This document shows, one piece after another, positions 6,331 to 15,341 of a stretch of 18,677 nucleotides of DNA. Both the position numbers and the translations under genes were made by a program. The notes beneath the pieces were generated by a model. The model was given only the letters and a program-made list of their open reading frames with translations, did no database searches and was not told the origin of the DNA. The stretch comes from JAAZGD01 sp964489555 (GTDB lineage Bacteria; Bacillota; Clostridia; Peptostreptococcales; Anaerovoracaceae). Every line of letters starts with the position of its first letter. Positions within the stretch are counted from its first letter, which is position 1. The DNA lies in assembly GCA_964489555.1 (NCBI GenBank), contig CAZAZF010000025.1:1-18677 (forward strand). The letters run 5' to 3'.

Positions 6331-6825
6331 ATGTCAGAAACAGCAAAAAACCAAAAGCAAATCATTGTGGATGAAATCAAGGAAAAGTTTTCCAAGTCTA
6401 AATCCGCAGTGGTAGTAGACTATCTGGGCATCAGCGTTTCTCAGGCAGATGCCATGAGAAAAAAGCTTCGAGAAGCAGATGTTGACTACACCGTATACAA
6501 GAACACTTTGGTGAAACGAGCCATCGAAGGAACCGAGTTTGCTTCCATGGCAGAGGTGTTGGATGGACCTAGCGCATTTGCATTCAGCTATGAGGATGCC
6601 ACCACCCCGGCCCGTGTAATCAATGAATCCATCAAAGAATACAAGAAAATGGCGTTCAAGGGCGGATTCGTAGAAGGCGTGTATTATGACGCAGCTGGAA
6701 TGACAGCCGTTGCTTCCATTCCGGGTCGCGAGGTGCTGATTGCCAAATTCCTGGGCAGTATCCAATCCCCGGTAAGCAAACTGGTTCGTACCTTCCAGGC
6801 CGTTGCCGATGCCAAAACAGAGTAA
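6331..6825 (+). CDS. rplJ: Ribosomal protein uL10
   Basis: 164 aa, starting MSETAKNQKQ. The N-terminal rRNA-binding domain has KSKSAVVVDYLGISV and the DYTVYKNTLVKRA helix. The C-terminal helix (PVSKLVRTFQAVADA) is the binding platform for L7/L12 dimers. L10 anchors the stalk that recruits translation GTPases, including the EF-G and EF-Tu encoded in this window. The frame is open upstream to a TTG at 6289, but ATG 6331 is chosen because AAAGGAG precedes it at 7 nt. It lies behind an L10 leader, so it is under feedback control. Confidence 0.98.
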   Translation: MSETAKNQKQIIVDEIKEKFSKSKSAVVVDYLGISVSQADAMRKKLREADVDYTVYKNTLVKRAIEGTEFASMAEVLDGPSAFAFSYEDATTPARVINESIKEYKKMAFKGGFVEGVYYDAAGMTAVASIPGREVLIAKFLGSIQSPVSKLVRTFQAVADAKTE

Positions 6826-6880
6826 GAAATCATGGAGTAATCAATAAGAGATAACCGTATAAAAATAAAGGAGAATAAAA

Positions 6881-7249
6881 ATGAACAAAGAGCAAATCAT
6901 CGAAGCCATTAAAGGCATGACCGTATTAGAGTTAAATGAGCTTGTAAAAGCTTGTGAAGAAGAGTTTGGCGTATCTGCAGCTGCTCCTGTAGCAGTAGCT
7001 GGTGCGGGTGGAAATGGCGCAGCAGAAGTGGAAGAGCAAACAGAATTCACCGTAGTATTGATGGGCGCCGGTGCTGAAAAAATCAAGGTAATCAAAGTAG
7101 TCAGAGAGCTAACCGGATTGGGTCTGAAGGAAGCCAAGGACTTGGTAGATGGAGCTCCCCAGAACGTAAAAGAAGGCATCGAAAAGGCAGAAGCAGAAGC
7201 CATCAAAGCACAGCTGGAAGAAGTAGGCGCTGCAGTAGAACTGAAATAA
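6881..7249 (+). CDS. rplL: Ribosomal protein bL12 (L7/L12)
   Basis: 122 aa. The N-terminal dimerisation domain (about residues 1-32) is followed by an Ala/Gly-rich hinge (about 33-50) and the C-terminal domain with KIKVIKVVRELTGLGLKEAK, the surface that binds translation factors. It is the only multicopy ribosomal protein and forms the stalk with L10. It follows rplJ by 55 nt, has AAGGAG before its ATG, and ends in a strong terminator. Confidence 0.98.
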   Translation: MNKEQIIEAIKGMTVLELNELVKACEEEFGVSAAAPVAVAGAGGNGAAEVEEQTEFTVVLMGAGAEKIKVIKVVRELTGLGLKEAKDLVDGAPQNVKEGIEKAEAEAIKAQLEEVGAAVELK

Positions 7250-7265
7250 GCCGGCTAGTGAAATT

Positions 7266-7303
7266 TCGGCCTTTGGCAATTCGCCCAAGGCCGATTTGTT
7301 TTT
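7266..7303 (+). terminator. Intrinsic terminator after rplL
   Basis: An 8-bp stem TCGGCCTT/AAGGCCGA (7266-7273 with 7287-7294), then one mismatch and an inner GGC/GCC pair, followed by TTTGTTTTT. It should end or reduce transcription from the L10 leader before the DUF523 gene and rpoB. Confidence 0.9.
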
Positions 7304-7325
7304 CTGAGAAAGGAGCCATTCGGTT

Positions 7326-7781
7326 ATGAAAAAGATCCTTATCAGCGGATGTTTGTATGGTGATGTAGTGCGATATGACGGGAACAAGGTGGACTGGGCT
7401 CCTCCGCTTTTTCGAAAGTGGAAAGAGGAGGGAAGACTGGTTCCTGTTTGTCCCGAAGTATTTGGTGGCTTGCCTGTGCCCCGTTCCGACTGTCAAAGAG
7501 TGGGTGAATTGGTGAAAACCCGATTGGGAGAAGATGTCACAGAGGCATTCAGAAGAGGTGCGGAGGAAGCGGTTCGATTGGCAAAAGAGTATGAGGTGGC
7601 TTTTGCCATCATGAAGGAGCGAAGTCCTTCTTGCGGATCTTCCATCGTTTATGACGGAAGCTTTTCCGGAAACAAGATTCCCGGTGAAGGTTTGGCTGTC
7701 CAACATCTGCGGGAAGCCGGGTTTTCTGTGTATAATGAGGACCAATTGGAACAAGCAATCCAAGAAAATGCCTTGGTGTAG
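7326..7781 (+). CDS. DUF523 family protein, TudS-like thiouracil desulfidase candidate
   Basis: 151 aa matching DUF523 along its length: GCLYGDVVRYDG at the start, VPVCPEVFGGLPVPR in the middle, then MKERSPSCGS and IVYDGSFSG. Cys9, Cys42 and Cys103 sit in the positions known to hold a [4Fe-4S] cluster in TudS, a characterised DUF523 enzyme that removes sulfur from thiouracil. Whether this member acts on free thiouracil, a thiolated tRNA breakdown product or something else is not known. The start ATG has AAAGGAG 10 nt upstream. It lies between the rplL terminator and the rpoB promoter, so it may depend on readthrough; I see no promoter of its own in the 76-nt gap. Its Cys56 in PRSDCQ replaces the more usual PAE-like residues. 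Confidence 0.88.
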   Translation: MKKILISGCLYGDVVRYDGNKVDWAPPLFRKWKEEGRLVPVCPEVFGGLPVPRSDCQRVGELVKTRLGEDVTEAFRRGAEEAVRLAKEYEVAFAIMKERSPSCGSSIVYDGSFSGNKIPGEGLAVQHLREAGFSVYNEDQLEQAIQENALV

Positions 7782-7794
7782 CTCAAAAAACGCC

Positions 7795-7823
7795 TTGACA
7801 TCTTGACGAGTTTGTAATATCAT
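7795..7823 (+). promoter_or_regulatory. rpoBC promoter, with a second overlapping one
   Basis: TTGACA (7795-7800), 17-nt spacer, TATCAT (7818-7823). Shifted by 8 nt is a second possible pair, TTGACG (7803-7808) and TACATT (7826-7831), also 17 nt apart. The leader before rpoB would be about 40 nt. Confidence 0.75.
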
Positions 7824-7873
7824 AGTACATTGCCATGAAAAGTAGTTTCTTGAATTTTTAAGGAGTGATGAAA

Positions 7874-10800
7874 ATGCCGAAACCCGTTGAATTTGGTCGA
7901 AGAACTCGTATGAGTTATTCAAAAATTAACGAAGTTGCGGAGATGCCGAACCTTATTGAAATCCAGAGAGAATCGTACGATTGGTTCATAAATGAAGGAT
8001 TAAAAGAGGTGTTTGAGGATATTTCCCCAATCAAAGATTACGCAGGAAATCTGGTGCTGGAATTTATCGACTATTCGCTGAATGACCCGCCCAAGTACGA
8101 ACAGGAAGAGTGCAAAGAAAGAGATGTAACTTATGCGGCTCCACTGAAAGTCAAGGTTCGTCTGGTAAACAAAGAGACCGGGGAAGTCAAAGAGCAAGAG
8201 GTCTTCATGGGGGATTTCCCATTGATGACTGAAAAAGGCACCTTTATATATAACGGCGCCGAGCGGGTTGTGGTAACCCAATTGGTCCGAAGTCCCGGCC
8301 CATATTATGTAATGGCTGTGGACAAATCCAATAAGAAATTGTTTTCCACTACGGTAATCCCCAATCGGGGAGCCTGGTTGGAGTACGAAACGGATTCCAA
8401 CGAAGTGATTTCCGTACGGGTGGACCGAACCCGTAAGCAACCGGCCACCACCTTGCTTCGTGCATTGGGTATTGGAACGGATCAGGAAATTATCGACATC
8501 TTCGGGGAAGATCCCCGACTGATGAAAACCCTGGAAAAAGACACTACCGAGACCCATGAAGAAGGATTAAAAGAGATTTATCGAAAACAAAGGCCGGGAG
8601 AGCCCCCCACTGTGGAGAGTGCCCGATCTTTGTTGGAGTCTTTATTTTTTGACCCCAAGAGATATGATTTGGCAAAAGTGGGCCGTTATAAATACAATAA
8701 AAAACTGGGACTTTCCAACCGGATTATCGGTTGCAAAGTTGCAGAGGATGTGTTTGATCCCAATACCGGAGAAGTGCTGGCTTCCAATGGAGACCTTATC
8801 ACCCGTGAACTGGGTTTTGCCATCCAGAACGCTGGTGTGAAATCTGTGTGGGTCCGGGGGAAACAGGATGAAGAGCAGAAGACCAAGGTAATCGGCAATC
8901 ATTTTGTGGAACTGAAGAAACATGTAAAACTGGGCGCTGATGAAGGGAAACTGCCCTCCAAAGTCTACTATCCGGTGTTGAAAGAGATCTTGGATGGCAC
9001 CAAGAAAAAAGATTTATTCGAGGCGTTGTGGGCGAGAAAAAACGAGCTTTCGCCCAAGCATATCATCATCGATGATATCATTGCCTCCCTTTCTTATGTG
9101 CTGAACTTAAATTATGGGGTAGGTAATGTGGATGACATTGACCATTTGGGCAACCGTCGTCTTCGAACCGTGGGTGAACTGCTTCAAAACCAGTTCCGAA
9201 TTGGACTGGCTCGTATGGAGCGTGTGGTCAAAGAGCGTATGACCATTCAGGACATTGAAGTGACCACGCCCCAGGCCTTGATGAACATCCGTCCGGTAAC
9301 GGCGGCCATCAAAGAGTTTTTCGGGTCTTCCCAACTATCCCAGTTTATGGATCAAACCAATCCCTTGGCGGAGTTGACTCATAAGAGAAGACTTTCGGCC
9401 TTGGGTCCCGGTGGCTTGTCGCGAGAGAGAGCCGGATTTGAAGTGCGTGACGTACACTATTCCCACTATGGCAGAATGTGTCCCATTGAAACGCCGGAAG
9501 GTCCCAACATTGGACTTATCGGTTCATTGACTACATATGGGAGAGTGAATGAATATGGATTTATCGAAACTCCCTACCGTTTGGTAGAAAAAGGAACCGG
9601 ACGGGTGACCAATAAAATTGAATATCTGACGGCCGATGAAGAAGAAATGTTGATTATCGCTCAAGCCAATGAACCCTTGGATTCCAAAGGGTATTTTGTC
9701 AATTTCAAAGTAGCTTCTCGAGGAGCCGGTGGAGAAATCGACCTGGTGGCCAGAGAAAACATTGATTATATGGACGTATCTCCCAAGCAGGTAGTTTCAG
9801 TAGCAACCGCTATGATTCCCTTCCTGGAGAATGACGATGCCAACCGGGCCTTGATGGGTTCCAACATGCAGAGGCAGGCAGTACCATTGATGATTACCGA
9901 GACGCCCATCGTAGCCACCGGTATGGAATACAAGGCAGCTTGTGACTCCGGTGTAGTGATTCTGGCAAAAAACAGCGGCCGGGTAAAATATGTAGACGCT
10001 AAGCGAATCGTAATTAAACGAGACGACGGGCAGGGGGAAGATGAGTACACCATGCTGAAGTTTAAACGCAGCAACCAAGGAACCTCCATTAACCAAAAAC
10101 CTATCGTTTTCACGGGAGAAAAAATTGAAGCCGGCGAAGTGATTGCCGATGGTCCCTCCACAGACTGTGGGGAAATTGCTTTGGGCAAAAACCTCCTGGT
10201 GGGGTTCATGACCTGGGAGGGTTACAATTACGAAGATGCGATCGTTCTCAATGAAAAGCTGATTATGAACGATACCTTGTCTTCCATTCATATTGAAGAA
10301 TATGAATCGGAAGCCAGAGATACCAAGCTGGGGCCGGAGGAAATCACCCGAGACATTCCCAATGTATCCGAGGATGCATTGAAGGATTTGGACGAAGAGG
10401 GAATTGTTCGCATTGGAGCGGAAGTAACCTCCTCGGACATCCTAGTGGGCAAGGTGACCCCCAAGGGGGAAACGGAACTGACAGCGGAAGAACGATTGCT
10501 GCGGGCTATTTTTGGTGAAAAAGCCAGAGAGGTTCGGGACACCTCTCTCAGAGTGCCTCACGGAGAAACGGGAATCGTGGTTGATGTTCGAATTTTTTCT
10601 AGAGAAAATGGAGATGAACTGCCACCGGGAGTCAATAAACTGGTCCGCTGTTATGTGGCTACCAAGAGAAAAATTTCCGTAGGAGATAAAATGGCAGGAC
10701 GCCATGGCAACAAAGGGGTCATTTCCAGGATTCTTCCGGAAGAGGACATGCCGTTTATGGAAGATGGCCGTTCTCTTGAAGTCATGTTGAATCCTTTGGG

Positions 10801-11539
10801 TGTTCCATCACGAATGAATGTAGGACAAGTGTTGGAGGTCCATTTGGGATTGGTATCCAAGTATCGGGATTGGTATATTTCCACCCCGGTATTTGACGGG
10901 GCCAGCGAGATGGACATTCTGGACCTGATGATTGAGTCCGGCTTCCCCGAAAGCGGAAAAGTGGGCCTCAGAGATGGCCGTACCGGAGAGTATTTTGATA
11001 ACCCGGTCACCGTGGGTTACATGTATATGTTGAAATTGCACCACCTGGTAGATGATAAAATCCATGCCCGAAGTACGGGACCTTATTCCTTGGTAACCCA
11101 ACAGCCCTTGGGTGGAAAAGCCCAATTTGGTGGCCAGCGATTTGGAGAAATGGAAGTATGGGCCCTGGAAGCCTATGGGGCCGCCTATACTTTACAAGAA
11201 ATACTCACGGTAAAATCTGACGATATCGTAGGCCGGGTGAAAACATACGAATCCATTGTGAAAGGGGAAAACATCCCCGAACCCGGCATTCCGGAATCCT
11301 TCAAGGTTTTAATCAAGGAAATGCAATCCTTGGGTTTGGATGTTCGCGTCCTTTCGGATGACGATCGGGAAATTGAAATTAAAGAAAGCGTCGAGCTGGA
11401 AGGCATCGCTCGATATGAAGGGGACCTGAATTTTGTGCCGGATCCGGAGGAAGAAGAGGTGGATGATCTCCCCGGGATTACGGATGACCACGAGGAAGAC
11501 ATAGAGGACGAGGAAGACGAGTTAGTGGATGAAGAGTAA
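7874..11539 (+). CDS. rpoB: DNA-directed RNA polymerase subunit beta
   Basis: 1221 aa. Start ATG 7874 is chosen over in-frame GTG 7865 and ATG 7868 because AAGGAG lies 8 nt before it. The rifampicin pocket (nt 9314-9414) is wild type: Asp493, His503 and Ser508 match E. coli Asp516, His526 and Ser531, so the enzyme should be rifampicin-sensitive. The conserved CPIETPEGPNIGLI segment follows. The C-terminal part has GDKMAGRHGNKG and the GGKAQFGGQRFGEMEVWALEA block that contacts beta'. It ends in an acidic tail of about 35 residues. The beta subunit forms half of the active-centre cleft. The gene is separated from rpoC by 18 nt and has its own promoter. Confidence 0.99.
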   Translation: MPKPVEFGRRTRMSYSKINEVAEMPNLIEIQRESYDWFINEGLKEVFEDISPIKDYAGNLVLEFIDYSLNDPPKYEQEECKERDVTYAAPLKVKVRLVNKETGEVKEQEVFMGDFPLMTEKGTFIYNGAERVVVTQLVRSPGPYYVMAVDKSNKKLFSTTVIPNRGAWLEYETDSNEVISVRVDRTRKQPATTLLRALGIGTDQEIIDIFGEDPRLMKTLEKDTTETHEEGLKEIYRKQRPGEPPTVESARSLLESLFFDPKRYDLAKVGRYKYNKKLGLSNRIIGCKVAEDVFDPNTGEVLASNGDLITRELGFAIQNAGVKSVWVRGKQDEEQKTKVIGNHFVELKKHVKLGADEGKLPSKVYYPVLKEILDGTKKKDLFEALWARKNELSPKHIIIDDIIASLSYVLNLNYGVGNVDDIDHLGNRRLRTVGELLQNQFRIGLARMERVVKERMTIQDIEVTTPQALMNIRPVTAAIKEFFGSSQLSQFMDQTNPLAELTHKRRLSALGPGGLSRERAGFEVRDVHYSHYGRMCPIETPEGPNIGLIGSLTTYGRVNEYGFIETPYRLVEKGTGRVTNKIEYLTADEEEMLIIAQANEPLDSKGYFVNFKVASRGAGGEIDLVARENIDYMDVSPKQVVSVATAMIPFLENDDANRALMGSNMQRQAVPLMITETPIVATGMEYKAACDSGVVILAKNSGRVKYVDAKRIVIKRDDGQGEDEYTMLKFKRSNQGTSINQKPIVFTGEKIEAGEVIADGPSTDCGEIALGKNLLVGFMTWEGYNYEDAIVLNEKLIMNDTLSSIHIEEYESEARDTKLGPEEITRDIPNVSEDALKDLDEEGIVRIGAEVTSSDILVGKVTPKGETELTAEERLLRAIFGEKAREVRDTSLRVPHGETGIVVDVRIFSRENGDELPPGVNKLVRCYVATKRKISVGDKMAGRHGNKGVISRILPEEDMPFMEDGRSLEVMLNPLGVPSRMNVGQVLEVHLGLVSKYRDWYISTPVFDGASEMDILDLMIESGFPESGKVGLRDGRTGEYFDNPVTVGYMYMLKLHHLVDDKIHARSTGPYSLVTQQPLGGKAQFGGQRFGEMEVWALEAYGAAYTLQEILTVKSDDIVGRVKTYESIVKGENIPEPGIPESFKVLIKEMQSLGLDVRVLSDDDREIEIKESVELEGIARYEGDLNFVPDPEEEEVDDLPGITDDHEEDIEDEEDELVDEE

Positions 11540-11557
11540 GGAAAGGGGAGATACTCC

Positions 11558-14500
11558 TTGAGCGAACAAAACAACGCAAACTATGAATTAAATAATTTTG
11601 AATCCTTGCAGATCGGGTTGGCCTCGACGGAAAAGATAATGAGCTGGTCTCACGGAGAAGTTACCAAGCCGGAAACCATCAATTACCGAACCTTAAAGCC
11701 GGAAAAGGATGGGTTATTCTGCGAAAAAATATTTGGTCCCACCAAGGATTGGGAATGTCATTGCGGGAAGTACAAAAGAATCCGCTACAAGGGGATTATT
11801 TGTGATCGCTGCGGTGTTGAAGTGACCAAAGCAAAGGTGCGTCGGGAACGAATGGGACACATCAATTTGGCGGCACCAGTTTCTCACATCTGGTATTTCA
11901 AAGGGATTCCGTCTCGAATGGGTCTCATATTGGATATGTCTCCAAGAAATCTGGAGAGGATTTTGTACTTTGCGTCTTATGTGGTGTTGGATCCCGGCAC
12001 TTCCGGGTTTGAGTACAAGGAAGTCCTTAGTGAGCAACAATACCGGGAAGCAAAAAACGATCCGCAGATTGCTTTTCGTGCGGCCATGGGAGCGCAAGCG
12101 GTACGAGAGCTTTTGGCCAACATCGACTTGGAGGAGTTAAGCAAGGAGATGAGGGAAAAGTTAAAGGACGCCACGGGACAAAAGAAAGTTCGGATTGTCC
12201 GTCGTCTGGAAGTGGTGGAGGCTTTGCGTCTTTCCAACAATAAGCCGGAGTGGATGGTGTTGGAGGTTATTCCCGTCATTCCGCCGGACCTGCGTCCAAT
12301 GGTTCAACTGGATGGTGGCCGATTTGCCACTTCCGATTTGAATGATTTGTATAGAAGAGTGATCAATCGAAATAATCGATTGAACAAATTACTGGAGCTG
12401 GGAGCCCCGGACATTATCGTGCGAAATGAGAAACGCATGTTGCAGGAATCGGTTGATGCCCTCATCGACAATGGTCGTAGGGGTCGTCCCGTAACAGGGC
12501 CGGGATCCCGTCCTTTGAAATCCCTTTCGGATATGCTGAAAGGAAAACAAGGTCGGTTCCGTCAAAACCTGTTGGGGAAAAGAGTGGACTATTCCGGGCG
12601 AAGCGTTATCGTAGTAGGACCGGAGTTGAAATTCTACCAGTGCGGTCTTCCCAAGAAAATGGCTTTGGAATTATTTAAACCTTTCATCATGAAACGGCTG
12701 GTGGAAGATGGAATGGCTCATAATATCAAGAGTGCGAAGCGTATGGTGGATAAGGTGCGCGCCGAGGTTTGGGATGTGTTGGATGAGATTATTCAAGAGC
12801 ACCCGGTTCTTCTGAATCGGGCTCCTACCTTGCATCGATTGGGAATTCAAGCTTTTGAACCGGTATTGGTAGAAGGAAAAGCCATCAAACTGCATCCCTT
12901 GGTTTGTACTGCTTATAACGCAGACTTTGATGGGGACCAGATGGCGGTTCATCTTCCTCTTTCGGTGGAAGCCCAGGCGGAAGCTCGTTTCTTGATGCTT
13001 TCGGTGAACAACATCCTGGCACCAAAGGACGGTTCTCCTATTACCACGCCCACTCAAGATATGATTTTGGGTACTTACTACCTTACCCATCCGGGAGTAG
13101 AAGAACGAAACACCCCGGAAGAAAAAGGAGACGGCAAGGTGTTCACAGACATCGACGAAATGTTGATGGCTTACCACAATCATGTGGTGGGGCTTCATGC
13201 CAGGGTCAAAGTGCGCCGTTTCGCAGGACCGGAGGATTCCCGGGGCAAACTGGTGGAATCCACGGTAGGGCGGTTTATTTTTAATATGGGGTTGCCTCAG
13301 AATTTGGGGTATGTAGATCGAAAAAAAGACCCCTATTCTTTGGAAATCGATTTCCTCTGCAAGAAGAAGGAGTTGGGCCAGATTATTGAAAACTGCTACC
13401 GAATTCATGGGAATACGGGAACGGCTATCATGTTGGATTATATTAAAGATACGGGATTCCATTATTCCACCATTGGAGCCATTACCATCAGTATTTCCGA
13501 TATGGAAATTCCCAAAAACAAGTTTGATATCATTGACGAGTCGGAGAAACAAGTAGAAAAATATGAAGAAGCCTATCGAAAGGGTTTGGTCAGCAATCAG
13601 GAAAGATACCAGAAGGTAATCGAAATTTGGAACAGAACCACCGACGATGTGGCGGATGCCCTAATGAATTCCCTGGGGACCATGAACAACCTTTACATTA
13701 TGGCTCATTCCGGCGCCAGAGGCTCAAAGAACCAAATTCGTCAGATTGGCGGTATGCGTGGGTTGATGGCCAATGCGGTGGGAAAAACCATTGAAATTCC
13801 TATTAAAGCTAATTTCCGGGAAGGGTTGTCGGTATTGGAATATTTTATTTCCACCAACGGTGCTCGAAAAGGGCTGGCGGATACCGCTCTTCGAACAGCG
13901 GATTCCGGGTACTTAACTCGACGTTTGGTAGATGTATCCCACAATGTAATCGTTCGGGAGACCGATTGCGGCACCGATGAAGGAATCCAGGTACGGGCCT
14001 TTGCCGATGGCAAGGAAGTGATTGAACCCTTGCGTTTGCGAATCATTGGCAGAACTTCTTTGCTGGATATTACCGATCCGGAAACGGGAGAAATCATCGT
14101 AGAACAAAATCAAGAAATATCGGAAGGGGCGGCAGCTCGAATTGAAGCATGTGGCATCGATGCGGTGGCTATACGATCGGTTATGACTTGCCATTCTTCC
14201 GCGGGCATTTGTGCCAAATGTTATGGTCGAAATCTGGCCACAGGGGAGCCGGTGAATATTGGAGAGGCGGTGGGAATCACCGCGGCCCAGTCTATCGGAG
14301 AACCGGGAACCCAGTTAACCATGCGTACTTTCCATACGGGAGGTGTTGCCGGTTCTGATATCACTCAGGGTCTTCCCAGAGTTGAGGAATTGTTTGAAGC
14401 TCGTAAGCCCAAAGGCTTGGCGGAGATTTGTGAAGCGGAGGGCACTGTGATGGACATTTCGGTGACCCAGGATAACAAGACCGAAGTGAAGGTGGTAGGC

Positions 14501-15214
14501 GCAGAAGAGAACACGTATGTGATTCCCTACGGAGCCCGGTTGAATGTGAAAAAGGGAGACTATGTGCTGGCGGGAGAGAACATCTCCAAGGGACCCTTGA
14601 ATCCCCACGACATTTTGAGATTAAAGGGAGAAGAAGGGGTGTATCAGTATCTTCTCAAGGAAGTACAACGTGTATATAAGCAACAGGGCGTAGACATCAA
14701 CGATAAGCATGTAGAGGTAATCGTTAGCCAGATGCTTTCCAAGTATAAGATTGAAAATGCAGGAACCACCAGTTTGTTGCCCGGTGCCCTTTACGGAAAA
14801 CTGGAGGTGGAGGCGGCCAATGAGGAAGCCTTGTCCCAGGGTGGTGAAGTCTGTGATGCCAAGAGAATCTTATTGGGAATTACCAAGGCATCTTTGGCTA
14901 CCAATTCTTTCCTGTCGGCGGCATCTTTCCAGGAGACCACTCGAGTATTAACCGACGCGGCCATCAAAGGGAAGACGGATCGACTGCTGGGACTGAAAGA
15001 AAATGTCATCATTGGCAAACTCATTCCCGCAGGCACCGGCATGAAGCGGTACAAGGGAATCTCTGTGGATTATGGTGTGAATACGGAATTGATGGAATCC
15101 TACGAACAAATGCTTACCATGGAAGAAGAAGAGGACTATGTAGAGCTGGCGGGAATGGAAACCATTAACGATTTGGATACCACGAAAATGATGGAAGTGG
15201 AAGCGGACGAGTAG
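11558..15214 (+). CDS. rpoC: DNA-directed RNA polymerase subunit beta'
   Basis: 1218 aa, beginning at a TTG codon that lies 7 nt after GGGGAG. The next ATG in frame is too far inside conserved sequence. Zinc finger 1 is Cys67, Cys69, Cys82, Cys85 (WECHCGKYK to CDRCGVEV). The catalytic NADFDGDQM motif holds Asp456, Asp458 and Asp460, which bind the active-site magnesium. The bridge helix/trigger loop region follows, with GARGSKNQIRQIGGMRGLM and the AAQSIGEPGTQLTMRTFHTGG block. The second zinc site has the cysteines of DCGTDEG and CHSSAGICAKCYG. There is no large lineage insertion. No terminator follows; the rpsL promoter starts 8 nt after the stop. Confidence 0.99.
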   Translation: MSEQNNANYELNNFESLQIGLASTEKIMSWSHGEVTKPETINYRTLKPEKDGLFCEKIFGPTKDWECHCGKYKRIRYKGIICDRCGVEVTKAKVRRERMGHINLAAPVSHIWYFKGIPSRMGLILDMSPRNLERILYFASYVVLDPGTSGFEYKEVLSEQQYREAKNDPQIAFRAAMGAQAVRELLANIDLEELSKEMREKLKDATGQKKVRIVRRLEVVEALRLSNNKPEWMVLEVIPVIPPDLRPMVQLDGGRFATSDLNDLYRRVINRNNRLNKLLELGAPDIIVRNEKRMLQESVDALIDNGRRGRPVTGPGSRPLKSLSDMLKGKQGRFRQNLLGKRVDYSGRSVIVVGPELKFYQCGLPKKMALELFKPFIMKRLVEDGMAHNIKSAKRMVDKVRAEVWDVLDEIIQEHPVLLNRAPTLHRLGIQAFEPVLVEGKAIKLHPLVCTAYNADFDGDQMAVHLPLSVEAQAEARFLMLSVNNILAPKDGSPITTPTQDMILGTYYLTHPGVEERNTPEEKGDGKVFTDIDEMLMAYHNHVVGLHARVKVRRFAGPEDSRGKLVESTVGRFIFNMGLPQNLGYVDRKKDPYSLEIDFLCKKKELGQIIENCYRIHGNTGTAIMLDYIKDTGFHYSTIGAITISISDMEIPKNKFDIIDESEKQVEKYEEAYRKGLVSNQERYQKVIEIWNRTTDDVADALMNSLGTMNNLYIMAHSGARGSKNQIRQIGGMRGLMANAVGKTIEIPIKANFREGLSVLEYFISTNGARKGLADTALRTADSGYLTRRLVDVSHNVIVRETDCGTDEGIQVRAFADGKEVIEPLRLRIIGRTSLLDITDPETGEIIVEQNQEISEGAAARIEACGIDAVAIRSVMTCHSSAGICAKCYGRNLATGEPVNIGEAVGITAAQSIGEPGTQLTMRTFHTGGVAGSDITQGLPRVEELFEARKPKGLAEICEAEGTVMDISVTQDNKTEVKVVGAEENTYVIPYGARLNVKKGDYVLAGENISKGPLNPHDILRLKGEEGVYQYLLKEVQRVYKQQGVDINDKHVEVIVSQMLSKYKIENAGTTSLLPGALYGKLEVEAANEEALSQGGEVCDAKRILLGITKASLATNSFLSAASFQETTRVLTDAAIKGKTDRLLGLKENVIIGKLIPAGTGMKRYKGISVDYGVNTELMESYEQMLTMEEEEDYVELAGMETINDLDTTKMMEVEADE

Positions 15215-15222
15215 GATTTTCG

Positions 15223-15252
15223 TTGACACATCAAGATGTTGAATGATATACT
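15223..15252 (+). promoter_or_regulatory. Promoter of the rpsL-rpsG-fusA-tuf (str) operon
   Basis: Perfect TTGACA (15223-15228), an 18-nt spacer and TATACT (15247-15252), starting 8 nt after the rpoC stop. The leader to rpsL would be about 83 nt and contains the two-state hairpin described next. Confidence 0.85.
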
Positions 15253-15266
15253 AAGCGTTGGTTTTT

Positions 15267-15341
15267 AAGACCTTTAACAGGTTTTAAATAAATATGATCG
15301 ATGGTTTCCTTAAGAAACCATGGAGAAGAAAGGAGAACCAT
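15267..15341 (+). promoter_or_regulatory. rpsL leader with alternative Shine-Dalgarno-sequestering hairpin
   Basis: A first hairpin is AAGACCT/AGGTTTT (about 15267-15285). The second region can fold in two ways. ATGGTTTC (15301-15308) pairs with GAAACCAT (15314-15321), leaving the AAGGAG site free. Or 15301-15311 pairs with 15330-15341, 11 bp with one bulged G, covering the whole AAGGAG site up to the base before the start codon. The two folds share bases and cannot coexist. The trigger is unknown. Confidence 0.5.

Noticed and set aside
7203..7922. Antisense open frame of 239 codons over the DUF523 gene and the rpoB start
   Set aside because: It crosses the rplL terminator and the rpoB promoter on the wrong strand and shows no family features.
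12671..13552. Long open frame (293 codons) antisense to rpoC
   Set aside because: It is the shadow of a conserved coding sequence, with no ribosome binding site context and no recognisable protein.
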